Shown piece by piece: positions 31,869 to 41,490 of a stretch of DNA of 41,490 nt. The notes under the pieces are model-generated. The model was given only the letters and a program-made list of their open reading frames with translations, was not told the origin of the DNA and ran no database searches. Origin of the DNA: Tieghemiomyces parasiticus. Its lineage: Eukaryota; Kickxellomycota; Dimargaritomycetes; Dimargaritales; Dimargaritaceae. How positions within the stretch are numbered: position 1 is the stretch's first letter; each line of letters starts with the position of its first letter. The translations under genes and the position numbers were made by a program. The DNA is taken from NCBI GenBank assembly GCA_027575765.1, contig JANBPT010000360.1:1-41490 (forward strand). The letters are read 5' to 3'.

Positions 31869-33119
31869 TTACATAGATGGCGGCTTGCCACTGGGGACGG
31901 AACTGAATGCCGGGCCGGTAGGGTGCGGTTGTAATAGCACGGCGGCGGCAGGATTGCCGACTGGCATGGTCATCGTGGTCATGGACGCAAAGTTGTTAGG
32001 GTTGCCCACATAGTCCTGAATGGCCTTGCAGCTGCAGTCGCGGTGGGCCAGGAGCTGGTTTTTTAGCACCAACACCTCTTCCTTGAGCGTGCTGATGATG
32101 CTGTTGAGCTGTTTGTTGCGCTCGACAGCCGCCTCGGACTGGCGCTTGAGCTCCTCGATCCACTGTTTCTTCTTTTGCCGGCACTTAGACGCGGCGATCC
32201 GATTGCGCTCAAGGAACCGCCGGCGCTTCTGTTCAGGGGTTAGAAGCTGGCCGTCGGCCCCACGTTCATCGTCATCGTCCTCGGCCCCGCTACCCTGGTC
32301 GGGGGAGCTGCGTGGACGCTTCCCACTCTCCGAGTTGGAGTCGGGCGTCGAGGGCGGGGTAGAAGCTGGCCCACCACGGCTGGCCCGAGATGTGCCAGTG
32401 CCATTGTTGCCGTTGCGTTTGCCCGCGCCGGCCGCCTTTCCGCTGTTGCTACGGCGACGCTGATTGCCAGAAGACGGAGGGGACGACTTATCGGTGGATG
32501 ACGAGGACTGGTGCTGACCACCGTTGTTGCTGCGGCTGGAGGCCCGCTTGGCCTTTGTGGTGGCGGTGATGGTGGGCCGCGGGGCGGGGTCGACGGGTGC
32601 CATGACGGGGTTCATAAGGAGCTGCGGGGCTGCAGTGGCCTCGACGAAGGTAGCAGTGGAGGAACCCGAGCTGGAACCGTCCCCTTGGGAGGAAACAGCA
32701 GCCTGCTGGTGGAACTGAACGGCCAGGTGCGAGTCGGCGCTGTCGGTTGGGCCGGTTCCCATTACGATGCTACCGGGATGTTCGGTGAGGCCGGCCTGGA
32801 AGGCTGGGAGAGGCCCCGCTGCGCTGCTCAGGACGGAAGCTGCCGGTTGGGTTCCACGGAGCAGGATAGTGTCAATGGCCGCGGAGGCAGCGACGGGGGC
32901 GCCAGAGAAGGTGGTGGTCGGAACAGCGGCGCTGGATACTTTGTGGAAGCTAGCTTCAAAGGGATTAAGTTCGGCTAATTCGCCCAGGGTGGGAGTGAAG
33001 GAGTAATTGCCGCATTCGAGGAGGAAACGGCTGGGGGTAGCGGCACCTGTGTCTCCGGGTCCGTCACCGGGCCCGTCGAAGCGTAGCAGGTGTTTGGCGG
33101 TGGGGTTATCTAAAGACAT
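31869..33119 (-). CDS. Atf1/CREB-type bZIP transcription factor
   Basis: A 416-residue single-exon protein with a basic leucine zipper at about residues 296-358. The DNA-contacting basic region is ERNRIAASKCRQKKKQWIEE, with the invariant N and R of the bZIP signature, and the zipper continues IEELKRQ...LNSIISTLKEEVLVLKNQL. The zipper is followed by HRDCSCKA, like the HRDC-type end seen in fungal Atf1 and animal ATF2 proteins. Near the N terminus, LAELNPFEASF (48-58) resembles the NPFExSF motif of fission yeast Atf1. Residues 60-290 are disordered, with S/T-P sites (TPPSTPDS, 254-261) that a stress MAP kinase could use, a basic patch (QRRRSN, KRNGNNG), and an acidic run (EDDDDE, 280-285) just before the basic region. 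The target in this class is a CRE-like TGACGTCA site; this is family knowledge, not shown here. A 68-codon upstream frame ends 21 nt before the start. Confidence 0.92.
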   Translation of the reverse strand: MSLDNPTAKHLLRFDGPGDGPGDTGAATPSRFLLECGNYSFTPTLGELAELNPFEASFHKVSSAAVPTTTFSGAPVAASAAIDTILLRGTQPAASVLSSAAGPLPAFQAGLTEHPGSIVMGTGPTDSADSHLAVQFHQQAAVSSQGDGSSSGSSTATFVEATAAPQLLMNPVMAPVDPAPRPTITATTKAKRASSRSNNGGQHQSSSSTDKSSPPSSGNQRRRSNSGKAAGAGKRNGNNGTGTSRASRGGPASTPPSTPDSNSESGKRPRSSPDQGSGAEDDDDERGADGQLLTPEQKRRRFLERNRIAASKCRQKKKQWIEELKRQSEAAVERNKQLNSIISTLKEEVLVLKNQLLAHRDCSCKAIQDYVGNPNNFASMTTMTMPVGNPAAAVLLQPHPTGPAFSSVPSGKPPSM

Positions 33120-33533
33120 GCTCGGAGAAATGATTGACCACTAGAGGTCGATGAAGGATAGAGAGAGTGGGAAAAGGGATGTGGTGGCAGTATGCTCAGG
33201 CAGGCGGTGACAGGTGACAAGAAAGCAGGGGAGGAAATGGGATGAGGAGTGGGTCAATTGAATGGAGAGAATATGCGAGAAACGAGTCTGCTTCAGGGGG
33301 AGGGTGGCGGTGGTAGAAGGTAGTACAAGGGCAGAGGCCTTGGCCACTCTAACCGGGAGAGTTAGTGGTTTGGGGGGTACGACGGAAGATATGAGCTGGC
33401 AAGACGGTGTTCAGGCGGCTGACAGCACCAAGGCCAGGCGTAACGGGTGATTGATGCTTGAGTTGATGATTTAACTGCCAGGTACGAAAACTAACGAACA
33501 AAGGGGGCACGGGGGCTAACGGAGGCAAAGGGC

Positions 33534-33545
33534 TATATATATATA
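33534..33545 (-). promoter_or_regulatory. Possible TATA element upstream of the bZIP gene
   Basis: TATATATATATA lies 415 bp upstream of the bZIP start codon. It could serve as a TATA box with a long leader, but it is also a simple repeat, and a similar 14-nt tract occurs at 34325-34338. Weak support only. Confidence 0.25.
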
Positions 33546-36500
33546 GGGGACCGAGGAGATAAACTTGCTTAGAGATAATCCACACGGGAGGAAGGTGATT
33601 AAATACACCAGGCGAAACTGCCAAGCAATCTATCGGTAGCAGAAAAAGCCTGCGGACTGCGGTCGACAGACAAGAGTCACGGGCCAGTGGGAGAAGGGAC
33701 CGAGGACTATGCGTAGCCAAATGAGGACCTAGGCACGGTGGAGCTTGACGAATAAAAGCAAGCACCGGATCCAGTGGTGTGCTGGGGAGCACCGCTGTGG
33801 CGAGAGGGGATAAAGGGGGGGGGCGTCGATCGTAGAAGGTGGAGCCCAGGAAAATGGGGGGCACACGCAAGTTAAAAAAACAATTAGTAAGACAGGTGGG
33901 GATATACCGACTGGGCCCGCAGTAGTCCCAGGAGTAAGGGATAGTCGAATAGGGTGGGTAGACACGGGAGGTAAAAGCGAAAGGAAGTGGCAACCGCCAG
34001 GCGAGGGCAGTTAAATAGCAATGGGGGGGACGGAGACGGCCTGTGCGTGGGCGTACAAGTTTACTCGGATCTAGTCGAGCAGGCGGTTTTAAAACTCGAC
34101 GGGCAAAGAGAGCGGCGGTGCGGTGGAATTGAAAACCGCGCTGTGAGACAATCCGGTTATCGGCGAGACGGAGGAGTAGGGCTGGAGGAAGCCACGAAGT
34201 GTGACCTGGGGGTGGAGAAAGGGACAAGGGCGGTGGTGGCAGATAGACGTTGCAGTTTGGACCGTTTGGGTGCGAGGACATACACTACTAGACTCAACCC
34301 AGTCGGGTTACGTCGACGGTGGGGTATATATATATATAGGCAAGCTCGAGCGGAGGGAGGAGAAAGGAAAGAGGGGTGGGGATAAAACAGGGGGAGGGAA
34401 GTGATGGGGGAACCGGTGAGGCGGCCGATAGCCAATTACGGCCACTTCCGAACGAACGAGTTAATCGGGGTGGGGAGGCGCAAGCACAGTCCTACCCTCG
34501 TTCGTCTCCTCTTTCCCCAGCACGCAGCTCCCACGATGAGCAGGGAAAAGGCTGATAACCGAATGGCCCACCTATCACCAGGCCGCGATGGGGAGCGGGG
34601 AGGGGGGGGGGCGACTGGAAGCATGTAATCTCAAAGGGGTGCAGGTAGCTGTAGGTTCCCTCTGGGGTCGCTACCACATTGGTAGGTGATAACCTGCCTC
34701 CCCATCCCTCTCTTCTACAGGCTATGGTTCGCACTGTAGGCTCTACCTCATATTAAGAGTTTATTTTTACCCGTGTCGGGTAGGAGGGGTAGAGTGCCCG
34801 CGTAAGCTGTGCGCGGTTGGAGCAAACATCCCATTGACGAGCAGGCCTGGGCGATGCTGTGGCCCATAGACTGGATACCGATGCAGCTGCGGGTGGAATG
34901 GCGGACTAGCTACGTAGGAATTCAATATCAAGGGCGGGGAATGCTCAATGGCCGTTTGGAACCGTGGGCGTTCATGGGCCACGCATCGGCATCGGCATCG
35001 GTGGACCCGTAGCGAGTGAAACCTCCAACACACGCGTCGATGGGCGTCCTAGCCAGACATTCCATCGCATACGCCCGGACAAAGACCTACAGGTCTCACT
35101 CCTCCGCTTCCCACCCGTATATAGGCGTACAGGTGCGATCCGGGCGGGTGGGAATCAATGGGCGGCCTATGTGCACCCGGGACATGGGTTGTATGCGCCC
35201 GTGTCCCCCGCTTTGGCCCCGGAAATATGGCCATAGCTAGAGCCATACAGATCCGTAGCGCTCGGCTACCAGAGGGTGTACTGTGGCCGGACTCATCAAC
35301 TAAACGGCAGCTGGGCCCAAGTCTGTGCGCCCGCGTGGATGCCTGTCTCTGAGCCGCCCACTCATGCCCCAGCACTTGAATGGGGGGGGGCTTTGGCAGG
35401 GCTCTGCACCAGACCCCAAGGAGCATGCGCGGCGGAGAAGAAGAGGGTGCGGGGAACGGGCTGCGTATTCCGATACAAGGGGCAATGGGCTTGGCAATTT
35501 CCTCAAGTAGCGGCATTGGGCACCGCGGTATACGCTCGTATATCGAACCACCTTGGCCTTACAATCGACGTTCATGGATGATCGTATGGATTAGGTGGCG
35601 GCTGTAATTTATCGACACCCTGGCAGCAACTTGGCCATAGGAAATTCCGCAGGGTCAATGTAGCCAAGACTTGCGGTGCCCCGGATGGAATCCACGCTAC
35701 CGCAGATCGCCCCTTACGCAGCCACATTTGCTCTGATGGGAGAAGGGGGGGGGGCATTTCATCGATAAACTGGCCTCCGTCACCCCGTCACCTGCCAAAT
35801 TCGGCAGAATCGAAGGGGAGAGCAGGTATGGAGGGGAGGGGGCCCCACCCGTTTCTACCCAATGGCAATCCACCCCCACCTTACTAACCAACCCCTCCCG
35901 CCCCACTTTTTATGGGTCTTCTCGGCTAACGTCCCACGTCTTCGGAGTAGCTACATTACGTCATGGGAGGTCCCAGCTTGTTTAACGGACCGGATGTCCT
36001 TTGACGTCATAGGTGCCGATCCACCGGCTGTGTCCCACAATGTATTGCTGGCCCAGTCGCCCCTTTAATTTTAGCACGTTCGGGAGTGTGGGGGTCCAGA
36101 TTTCTCCTGTGCGTCCAGTGCCTTGCGGACGGCAGGCCAAAGAACAGAAAAGACGGAAAAAACAACAACAGAGTAAAACAGGCTTAAGGCAGGGGCCAGG
36201 CGAATACGGATTCGTCCTGGCGGGGAGTAACGGAAGCTTCAAGGGGTCAATGAATTAATGGCTTTCGCTGGTAACGAAACTATCAAGGGGCAAGGTTAGC
36301 AAATTGCGGAGCGGACAGGAGAAATTCGGACGTTGGGGTGACGTACGGAGAGCGAGGACGTAAGGCTGGCCACACGTCTAGCATAGTGAGCCTGCGGCTG
36401 AAGGTCGGGCTGCCGTCCACATATCTTTTGACGCACTAGCTCAGGAATCTACGGGTTGAGAGCTAGAAACCACGGCAATGTCTTTTCAGTGTAGGCGTTG

Positions 36501-36906
36501 AGATGGACCTTGCCATACTTTACCGGATACGCCTGCCGGCATACCTGTTGCACACCCTAAACAGGTTGCTAACCGGTCTCGTCTGATAAGGGCCATCAGT
36601 GCTGCCATATCGGGCATCGGATGACGGAGCCATCGATGGACCCTACTAACTAGGGCTGAGGAGACCGGAGACCGCCGTAGGAAACCTGGCAGGGGGGAGG
36701 TACGGCCGTGTAGGCCAGGCCTAGTTGGTAGGAGAAGGGGTGCGGAGCAGGGCAGGCCGAGACGAGGGAGTGTAACGTCACTCGCTTCGCTAGCTCCGGA
36801 TTGCTTGCACCACTCACTCCCGTCGGCCAATCACCGTCGGGTAGGAGAGTTGAAGGGCCACACGACGCGTCGTTTCCCTCCCCGATCACTTGCCCCCTTC
36901 TCCTCC

Positions 36907-36920
36907 TCTCTCTCTCTCTC
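36907..36920. repeat. (TC)7 microsatellite
   Basis: Seven TC dinucleotides within a longer C/T-rich stretch (about 36887-36925). Confidence 0.9.
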
Positions 36921-37702
36921 TGGCCAGCCTCCTTTCTATGCGATTCCATGGCCCCAAAACATCTCGCATCTGGACTTTCGCGGATGTGTGGATGGGACCT
37001 GGGCCGACGTAAGCCGTAGCCAGGTACTCGCCGGGGATCGTGCCCGCCTGGCCTTCAAGTCCGATGGTCAGGGAATAAAGGGGTGGCGGGCCACGGACCT
37101 TTATCATGCAGCCCCTCCCCTTCTTTCCAAGCCAGGCCCTGCGGACTCTGGTTCGACGGGCGTAGGGGCAGTGGGACTGGGCTGCATACGAGAGCACAAG
37201 TGGTCGCCGCAATGGTGTACAGGCCCTGCGGCCAACAAGTGCAGCATTCCTCCCCCCTCTTCAGTCGGTTCCTATGAAAATGCCAGATTGCAGTCGAGTT
37301 ACATTGGCCGGTCCGTACGTCACTAGGTACCGTCGGTGTCGGAATGTAAAAACCATATGCATCGCTATTTCGCCCTGGCTCGCCCAATGGTCAGTCCCGG
37401 AGGACCGCGCCCCGCCCTACCACTAACTCGGAAGTTCGCACCAACAGAAGCGCGGGCAGGTGGATGACGTAGTTCCTTGAAGGTGCGCCTTGGGCTACAT
37501 GCCAGTCGGCGTTATATAGCCTGCCTCTCCTCGTCTGTAAGCCAGAAATGTCCAGCGTGCCTTTGTCACGCTGGTGTCTCGCCCAACCTTGGTTTTACGA
37601 AGTGGGCTGCTATACGAACGGTTATCCCAGGGAGACCTAGAATTTGCTCGCGCAGTGGTGCTTGATTGCCAGGTCGCCTAGGGCGCTAGCTCAAGAGTAT
37701 TT

Positions 37703-37728
37703 GCGCCATGGGTCAGGACCCATGGCGC
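37703..37728. repeat. Perfect 26-nt palindrome (12-bp arms, 2-nt centre)
   Basis: GCGCCATGGGTC is followed by AG and then by its exact reverse complement GACCCATGGCGC. The flanking bases (T before, G after) end the symmetry. It sits in gene-free DNA 1.4 kb upstream of the PNRC-motif gene. Confidence 0.97.
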
Positions 37729-39113
37729 GTATCAGCCGATACCCTTGACTGCTTTGAGAACACTTCACCGCAACGGCAGTTGGCAGTACCGAGGCCAGGC
37801 GCCTTAGAGCGTTGGTTAGGTTTACACCTGCCGGGCCAGCTGTTAAACGTATATGGCGTGACGAGGGATCGCTTTTACACCAAGTACACCGGGGCGAGGT
37901 CTCCTACTTTCTGGGCTCATCCCGTTACTGGGAGGTGCTTATATACCCTAGGCTGACATCAGAACGAACGCCATTAACGATAACGTTCCAGCGGGTCGAC
38001 CCCTGGCTCGCAACATAGAGCCGACTGAAACCATGTCGACCTACTCGAGCGCCGGCACCCAAGCTGGAAACCGCCAATATCCAGATAGGACCAAAGTGCA
38101 TGCCCCTGCGACCCTTATGGTGTCGGCTGTCCGGCCTAGCTACTAGTCGGCCAATCGTCGCTAGAGTTTGTTAATCGGCGGCATTATATGCGTAGAACAA
38201 ACGTGGTGTTCGTGAGCACCTACGCTCGTTGGGACGGGGCTGAGGAGAAGCCATAGCAGCCCCGCGTTTCCGGTCATCCCGGGGGGGGGTCACGAGGGGT
38301 GTGGTTGGCATATTGCTAGGTCAGGCGGCCAAGTGTTCGTCCAATTTTTACTCACTTCTGACCATATATGCAGCCAGTCATCGCCTTACAATATGCTTCC
38401 CCAACATTGCCTTCATCCAGACTTGATCATTAAGAGTGCGCTAGTGATAGTCGCAAATAGGGGGCGGGGTTACTCACCCGTTTGTTAATAAAAGCGGTGG
38501 GAAATCGTGCGTTGCAAGCGGGCGCACATTCCATGGGCGCAGGTGAGTTCGGCGTCACGAAGAGTCTACGGGCTGGGTCGCCGTGAACATTGTGTAAAGC
38601 CGTGTAGTCCCGGTCGAGCGTCGTTCAGCGTTCAACTCTTGCGCCCGATGCTTGGGGGCCTGCTACGTGCCTCCTGCGTCTCCTTCTCTTCGATCCACCA
38701 ACCCCTTTCTCTCGGCCGGCCCCAGTTGTAAATGTAAGAGCAGCGGATGGCCTGTATTCCTGTTGCCCCCAGCAAGCCCCCTTTCCCACCACCGTATTAG
38801 CCCGATTGGCGTGAATCATCCCCCCGCCCCACAATTAGGCTATCCCATCACCGCACCTCGCCACCTGGAAGGCATCGCTTGCCCACCATTAGCTACACGT
38901 CGTCCCCATTCCACTAGCTGCCTAATTTGCTTACCACATTGCCGTCTCCAATAGATATTAATGCTAGCAGAGACGCGTCCACAATCTCACTTCTTATTGC
39001 GTGCCTTCTCGTCATCGCCCTACACTTTCCTTTATTTATGGGCCGTGGTTCCATGTCGATCTTCCGTTCCACCTACACCCCACTTTCCCATCATTTCCAC
39101 CAGTGCATCCTCG

Positions 39114-40997
39114 ATGACTTCTACACACTCCCCACCCCCAGGCCCCCGGGCCAAGAAGCCGATTCGGTCATCGCCCACACCCCGGCCGACCAACCAGCCT
39201 GCGGCGAGCAAACCTCCCTCGGACGGTCAGGGCGGTAATAAACCTCGCCGCACCGGCGGTGGCCGCCGTCGTTTCACCGTCTCGGACCAGCGTTCCGCCC
39301 AAAGCGGGCCGCGTCCTCACCCAGCCGAGGCTCCACCCCATCCGCAGTACCAGCGCCACAACGACCAGCGCGGACCTAACCAACACAGCCGTCGGGCCTA
39401 CGGCAACGGCGTAGACTTCACTCACATGCCCGCCTCGGGTTCCAAGCGCCACCTACCGGCTCTGCACGCGTCAGCAGGTGGTCCCGCCGTCCAGGCCTTC
39501 CCTCCTCCGCGGCCCTGTCCCGAGGCCGCTGCTCAAGGCGCCCGTCACCATCCACACGCCCCACCGTCTGTCAATCCCCGGCGTGCGCGCCGGCGTTCTA
39601 GTCTGGCGGTTGATGTAGGTATCAGTGATCTCCTACTCTCAACTGCCGGCCAGCACCATACCCACTACTACCCGCAGCCAGCGCCCTACCCGACTGGCCA
39701 CATTCATCCTGCCCAAGGCGGCCCGTTCCATCCCTTCCACCCAACCCAATCGCGCGGCGGCCACTCGCAACACCCCACGACCCAGCGCACTCCCATCGCT
39801 GACTCCAAGTCTCGCTACGCCGGCGCCCACTTTCAAAACTCTCCTGAACCCAGCGCCCTACCCTTTCCTATCCCGCTGTTCACGGAGGTGCCCCTGCCTA
39901 CCATCGGCACCGTTCCCGCCGGCTCTGCCCCGAGCGAGTCGACTCTACCCAGCAGTGATACCATCCGGGCCCTGTTCGGCAGCCACATGCATCCGCCCCA
40001 GTCCACCAGCCCGCTACTTCCCGCAGGGCCCCTGACTGCTACCCAGATCCACGCCCACCTTACCCAGAGTTTGGCCATGCAGGCCACCGGTTCTTCCCCA
40101 GCTAGCCATTCGGCCCGCACCACCCCGGCGCGGCCGGTCGAATCTAACCGTGCCCCGTCGGCGTCCCTGCAGGTCCTCGGAGCTCAGTCGGCCCGCTCAG
40201 CCACCCACGACGATCTGCGCGTCAAGTCCCGCCAGCTCTTAAACCTGCTGAAAGACTCGTCCCCATACACCCCTAAAGTTTCTCCCGCCGACCTATCCCT
40301 GGCCGCATCTGGCGATGAAACGCCCGGTTCCAACGCCAACCGCCGCGGATCCAACTCAGCCCCCCGTACCCAGCGGTCGACACCGCGCTCCGCCGCTAAC
40401 CGGGCCCCCGATGTGCCCGTGCACGAGACTGACGAGGGCGCTTTGTCGCCTGGCCCTGTAGCCAACCTATCTAGCCTCTTCTCGAAGCTGTTGACGCCCC
40501 CTGCCGGCAGCACCACGGCCCCGGCCGCTGCTACCAAGGCCTTGTCCTCTGATCACTCCTCGCCACCGACAGACACAGTTTGCCCGCGTCGTTCCCCTCC
40601 GAACCCGGCTCTCACCGTTGCGCACCCGACGGCCGCCGTGATCACCCCGGTCAGACCAGCCCGTGGTGCCAATCCGTCGCCATGCCAACGTACGCCCAAC
40701 GGCAGACGTACCCCCAAAGCGTCGCAGACGCAGCCCCCGCCGGGCCGTAAACAGTCGGGTAGCGGGGACGCTGGCAATACCAACGACGTTTTTGGTCAGC
40801 CCGAAGGTGACGGCCACCACGGTCAGCAGGGCGGCGGGGTTCCGAACCGTGGTGCTCGGAACGGTGGCGCCGGGTCCCGTCGTAACCGTAAACCTCCTCC
40901 TCCTCCTCCGCAGCAGCAGCACGACTCGACCAACGGGGTGCAGCGACGTGACATGCCGCGCTCCAAGAGCCATGTTAACCTTAAGGTGTCGGGGTAA
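39114..40997 (+). CDS. PNRC/EDC-motif protein, probable mRNA decapping activator
   Basis: A long proline-, serine- and histidine-rich protein, disordered almost throughout. The frame is open from an ATG at 38961, but the first 51 codons look like translated pyrimidine-rich leader, so I prefer the ATG at 39114 (MTSTHSPPP), giving 627 residues. The informative part is YAGAHFQNSPEPSALPFP (39816-39869, residues 235-252). It fits the proline-rich motif (F/Y)AGxxFxxxPxPSxLPxP of animal PNRC1/2, yeast Edc1/Edc2 and related fungal proteins, which binds the Dcp1 EVH1 domain and stimulates decapping by Dcp2. A short helix, DDLRVKSRQLLNLLK (residues 367-381), contains an LxxLL pattern. Other features are an RG-rich stretch (RRTGGGRRRF), a P6/Q3 run and a basic end (RRDMPRSKSHVNLKVSG). 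By family the role is in cytoplasmic mRNA decay; nothing but the motif shows this. Confidence 0.75.
   Translation: MTSTHSPPPGPRAKKPIRSSPTPRPTNQPAASKPPSDGQGGNKPRRTGGGRRRFTVSDQRSAQSGPRPHPAEAPPHPQYQRHNDQRGPNQHSRRAYGNGVDFTHMPASGSKRHLPALHASAGGPAVQAFPPPRPCPEAAAQGARHHPHAPPSVNPRRARRRSSLAVDVGISDLLLSTAGQHHTHYYPQPAPYPTGHIHPAQGGPFHPFHPTQSRGGHSQHPTTQRTPIADSKSRYAGAHFQNSPEPSALPFPIPLFTEVPLPTIGTVPAGSAPSESTLPSSDTIRALFGSHMHPPQSTSPLLPAGPLTATQIHAHLTQSLAMQATGSSPASHSARTTPARPVESNRAPSASLQVLGAQSARSATHDDLRVKSRQLLNLLKDSSPYTPKVSPADLSLAASGDETPGSNANRRGSNSAPRTQRSTPRSAANRAPDVPVHETDEGALSPGPVANLSSLFSKLLTPPAGSTTAPAAATKALSSDHSSPPTDTVCPRRSPPNPALTVAHPTAAVITPVRPARGANPSPCQRTPNGRRTPKASQTQPPPGRKQSGSGDAGNTNDVFGQPEGDGHHGQQGGGVPNRGARNGGAGSRRNRKPPPPPPQQQHDSTNGVQRRDMPRSKSHVNLKVSG
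39816..39881 (+). other. PNRC/EDC Dcp1-binding motif in the CDS
   Basis: Encodes YAGAHFQNSPEPSALPFP followed by IPLF. The aromatic-AG start, the SPxPSxLP core and the closing hydrophobic residues are the parts conserved between human PNRC2 and fungal members. Confidence 0.75.
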
Positions 40998-41490
40998 TCG
41001 TGGTCTTTGCGGCTTGTGGAGCCGCGCGACTCGGTTACGTTCGCCCTGCGCGCGCAACGCCTCACTTTGCCGCCGCCCCCCCCCTATGGGTCATGCCAAT
41101 TGACCTGACCTAACTTCGCCTGCTCCACTCACCTCCCCTATAGCCCGTTATCCTAAACTTCGAAGTCTACCAAATTACTTATTGCACGCCCCTCCTCCTC
41201 CTCTTCCTCCTCTTCCTCCTCTTTTCTTTCCACTCCGGTACATACTTTGGGACCTCTCTGGCTCTTGTATTATACTCGTCACGCTCCCCCCTCCCTTCCC
41301 TTCCTCCTCTTCTTGCCGTGCGCAGTTCGGTTATGTTTTTTTGATGATATCAGCCTAACATCGTCTGTCACTCCCCGCATCCTTTTCTCCTCCTCGACGG
41401 GCAACTCAGAGTATATCCATTCCCCTGGGGTCCGTGTGCTGTTCAGTCTCTTGTATAATACGAAGTCCGATGTCTTTGACCCCTCTGCGT
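40998..41490. other. 3' region of the PNRC-motif gene, pyrimidine-rich
   Basis: No gene is visible. The plus strand is strongly C/T-rich from about 41100 to 41320, with a period-9 CTCCTCTTC repeat at 41190-41224, a C9 run at 41076-41084 and a T7 run near 41336. Confidence 0.6.
41190..41224. repeat. CTC/TTC-rich minisatellite, period 9
   Basis: About three copies of CTCCTCTTC in a polypyrimidine stretch, the kind of sequence that can form triplex DNA or expand by slippage. Confidence 0.85.

Larger units (their letters stand above)
33120..39113. other. Second gene-free region (6 kb)
   Basis: This region lies between the divergent starts of the bZIP and PNRC-motif genes and should hold both promoters. 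No frame resembles a known protein. The 310-codon minus frame at 33349-34281 is P/L/S-rich and reads like translated pyrimidine-rich DNA. TATATATATATA occurs at 33534-33545 and again at 34325-34338, each followed by GG on the plus strand. A GC-rich block at 34800-35600 has many short overlapping frames on both strands. G tracts of 9-10 are at 33815, 34602, 35382, 35745 and 38281, a (TC)7 tract at 36907-36920, and a 26-nt palindrome at 37703-37728. Confidence 0.5.

Noticed and set aside
33349..34281. 310-codon minus frame upstream of the bZIP gene
   Set aside because: P/L/S-rich translation of pyrimidine-rich DNA, spans a TATATA tract, no motif.
38961..39113. Upstream ATG as the start of the PNRC-motif protein
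   Set aside because: The added 51 residues look like translated leader; the ATG at 39114 begins the compositionally consistent protein. The earlier start cannot be fully excluded.

Overview
The window is fungal nuclear DNA. Evidence: a Tps3/Tsl1-type trehalose-synthase subunit (a fungal protein class), an Atf1-like bZIP factor, a PNRC-motif decapping cofactor, and spliceosomal introns of 138-419 nt that mostly begin GTAAGT or a close variant. Four genes are interrupted (VTI1, an UBE2C/UBC11-type E2, EMC3 and a six-exon aromatic amino acid decarboxylase); the other four are single open frames with GC-rich codons. An animal-like aromatic decarboxylase together with sizeable introns and wide gene spacing fits an early-diverging lineage (Zoopagomycota or Mucoromycota type) better than a yeast, but that placement is inference and I cannot name a species.

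Layout. 1-1752: no supported gene, one doubtful open frame. 1753-2825 (-): VTI1. 2826-5222: GC-rich intergenic DNA with a 26-bp tandem repeat. 5223-8669 (+): degenerate TPS/TPP protein (Tps3/Tsl1 type). 9043-9709 (-): E2 enzyme, convergent with the former. 10401-11653 (-): EMC3. 13347-16005 (-): aromatic amino acid decarboxylase. 17746-20115 (-): Sel1-repeat protein. 20116-31868: 11.75 kb without a host gene; it holds a decayed mariner transposase (27613-28697, minus) with possible terminal inverted repeats, and beside it a short possible pogo/CENP-B-type transposase remnant. 31869-33119 (-): bZIP factor. 33120-39113: a second 6-kb gene-free stretch with a perfect 26-nt palindrome. 39114-40997 (+): proline-rich protein with the PNRC/EDC decapping motif. 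40998-41490: pyrimidine-rich downstream DNA.

The genes do not form a pathway cluster. They cover vesicle fusion (VTI1), stress carbohydrate synthesis (Tps3-like), cell-cycle ubiquitination (UBC11), ER membrane protein insertion (EMC3), amine metabolism, a Sel1 scaffold, stress transcription (bZIP) and mRNA decapping. Trehalose synthesis and an Atf1-like factor are both stress functions, but they lie 23 kb apart and nothing here shows co-regulation.

The most useful new observations are: a frameshifted mariner relic that no single frame reveals; phosphatase-dead motifs plus five CQxAAxSL repeats in the trehalose protein; replacement of the catalytic-loop tyrosine by leucine in the decarboxylase; and a PNRC motif that gives a function to an otherwise low-complexity protein. 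I saw no CRISPR array, rRNA or convincing tRNA.
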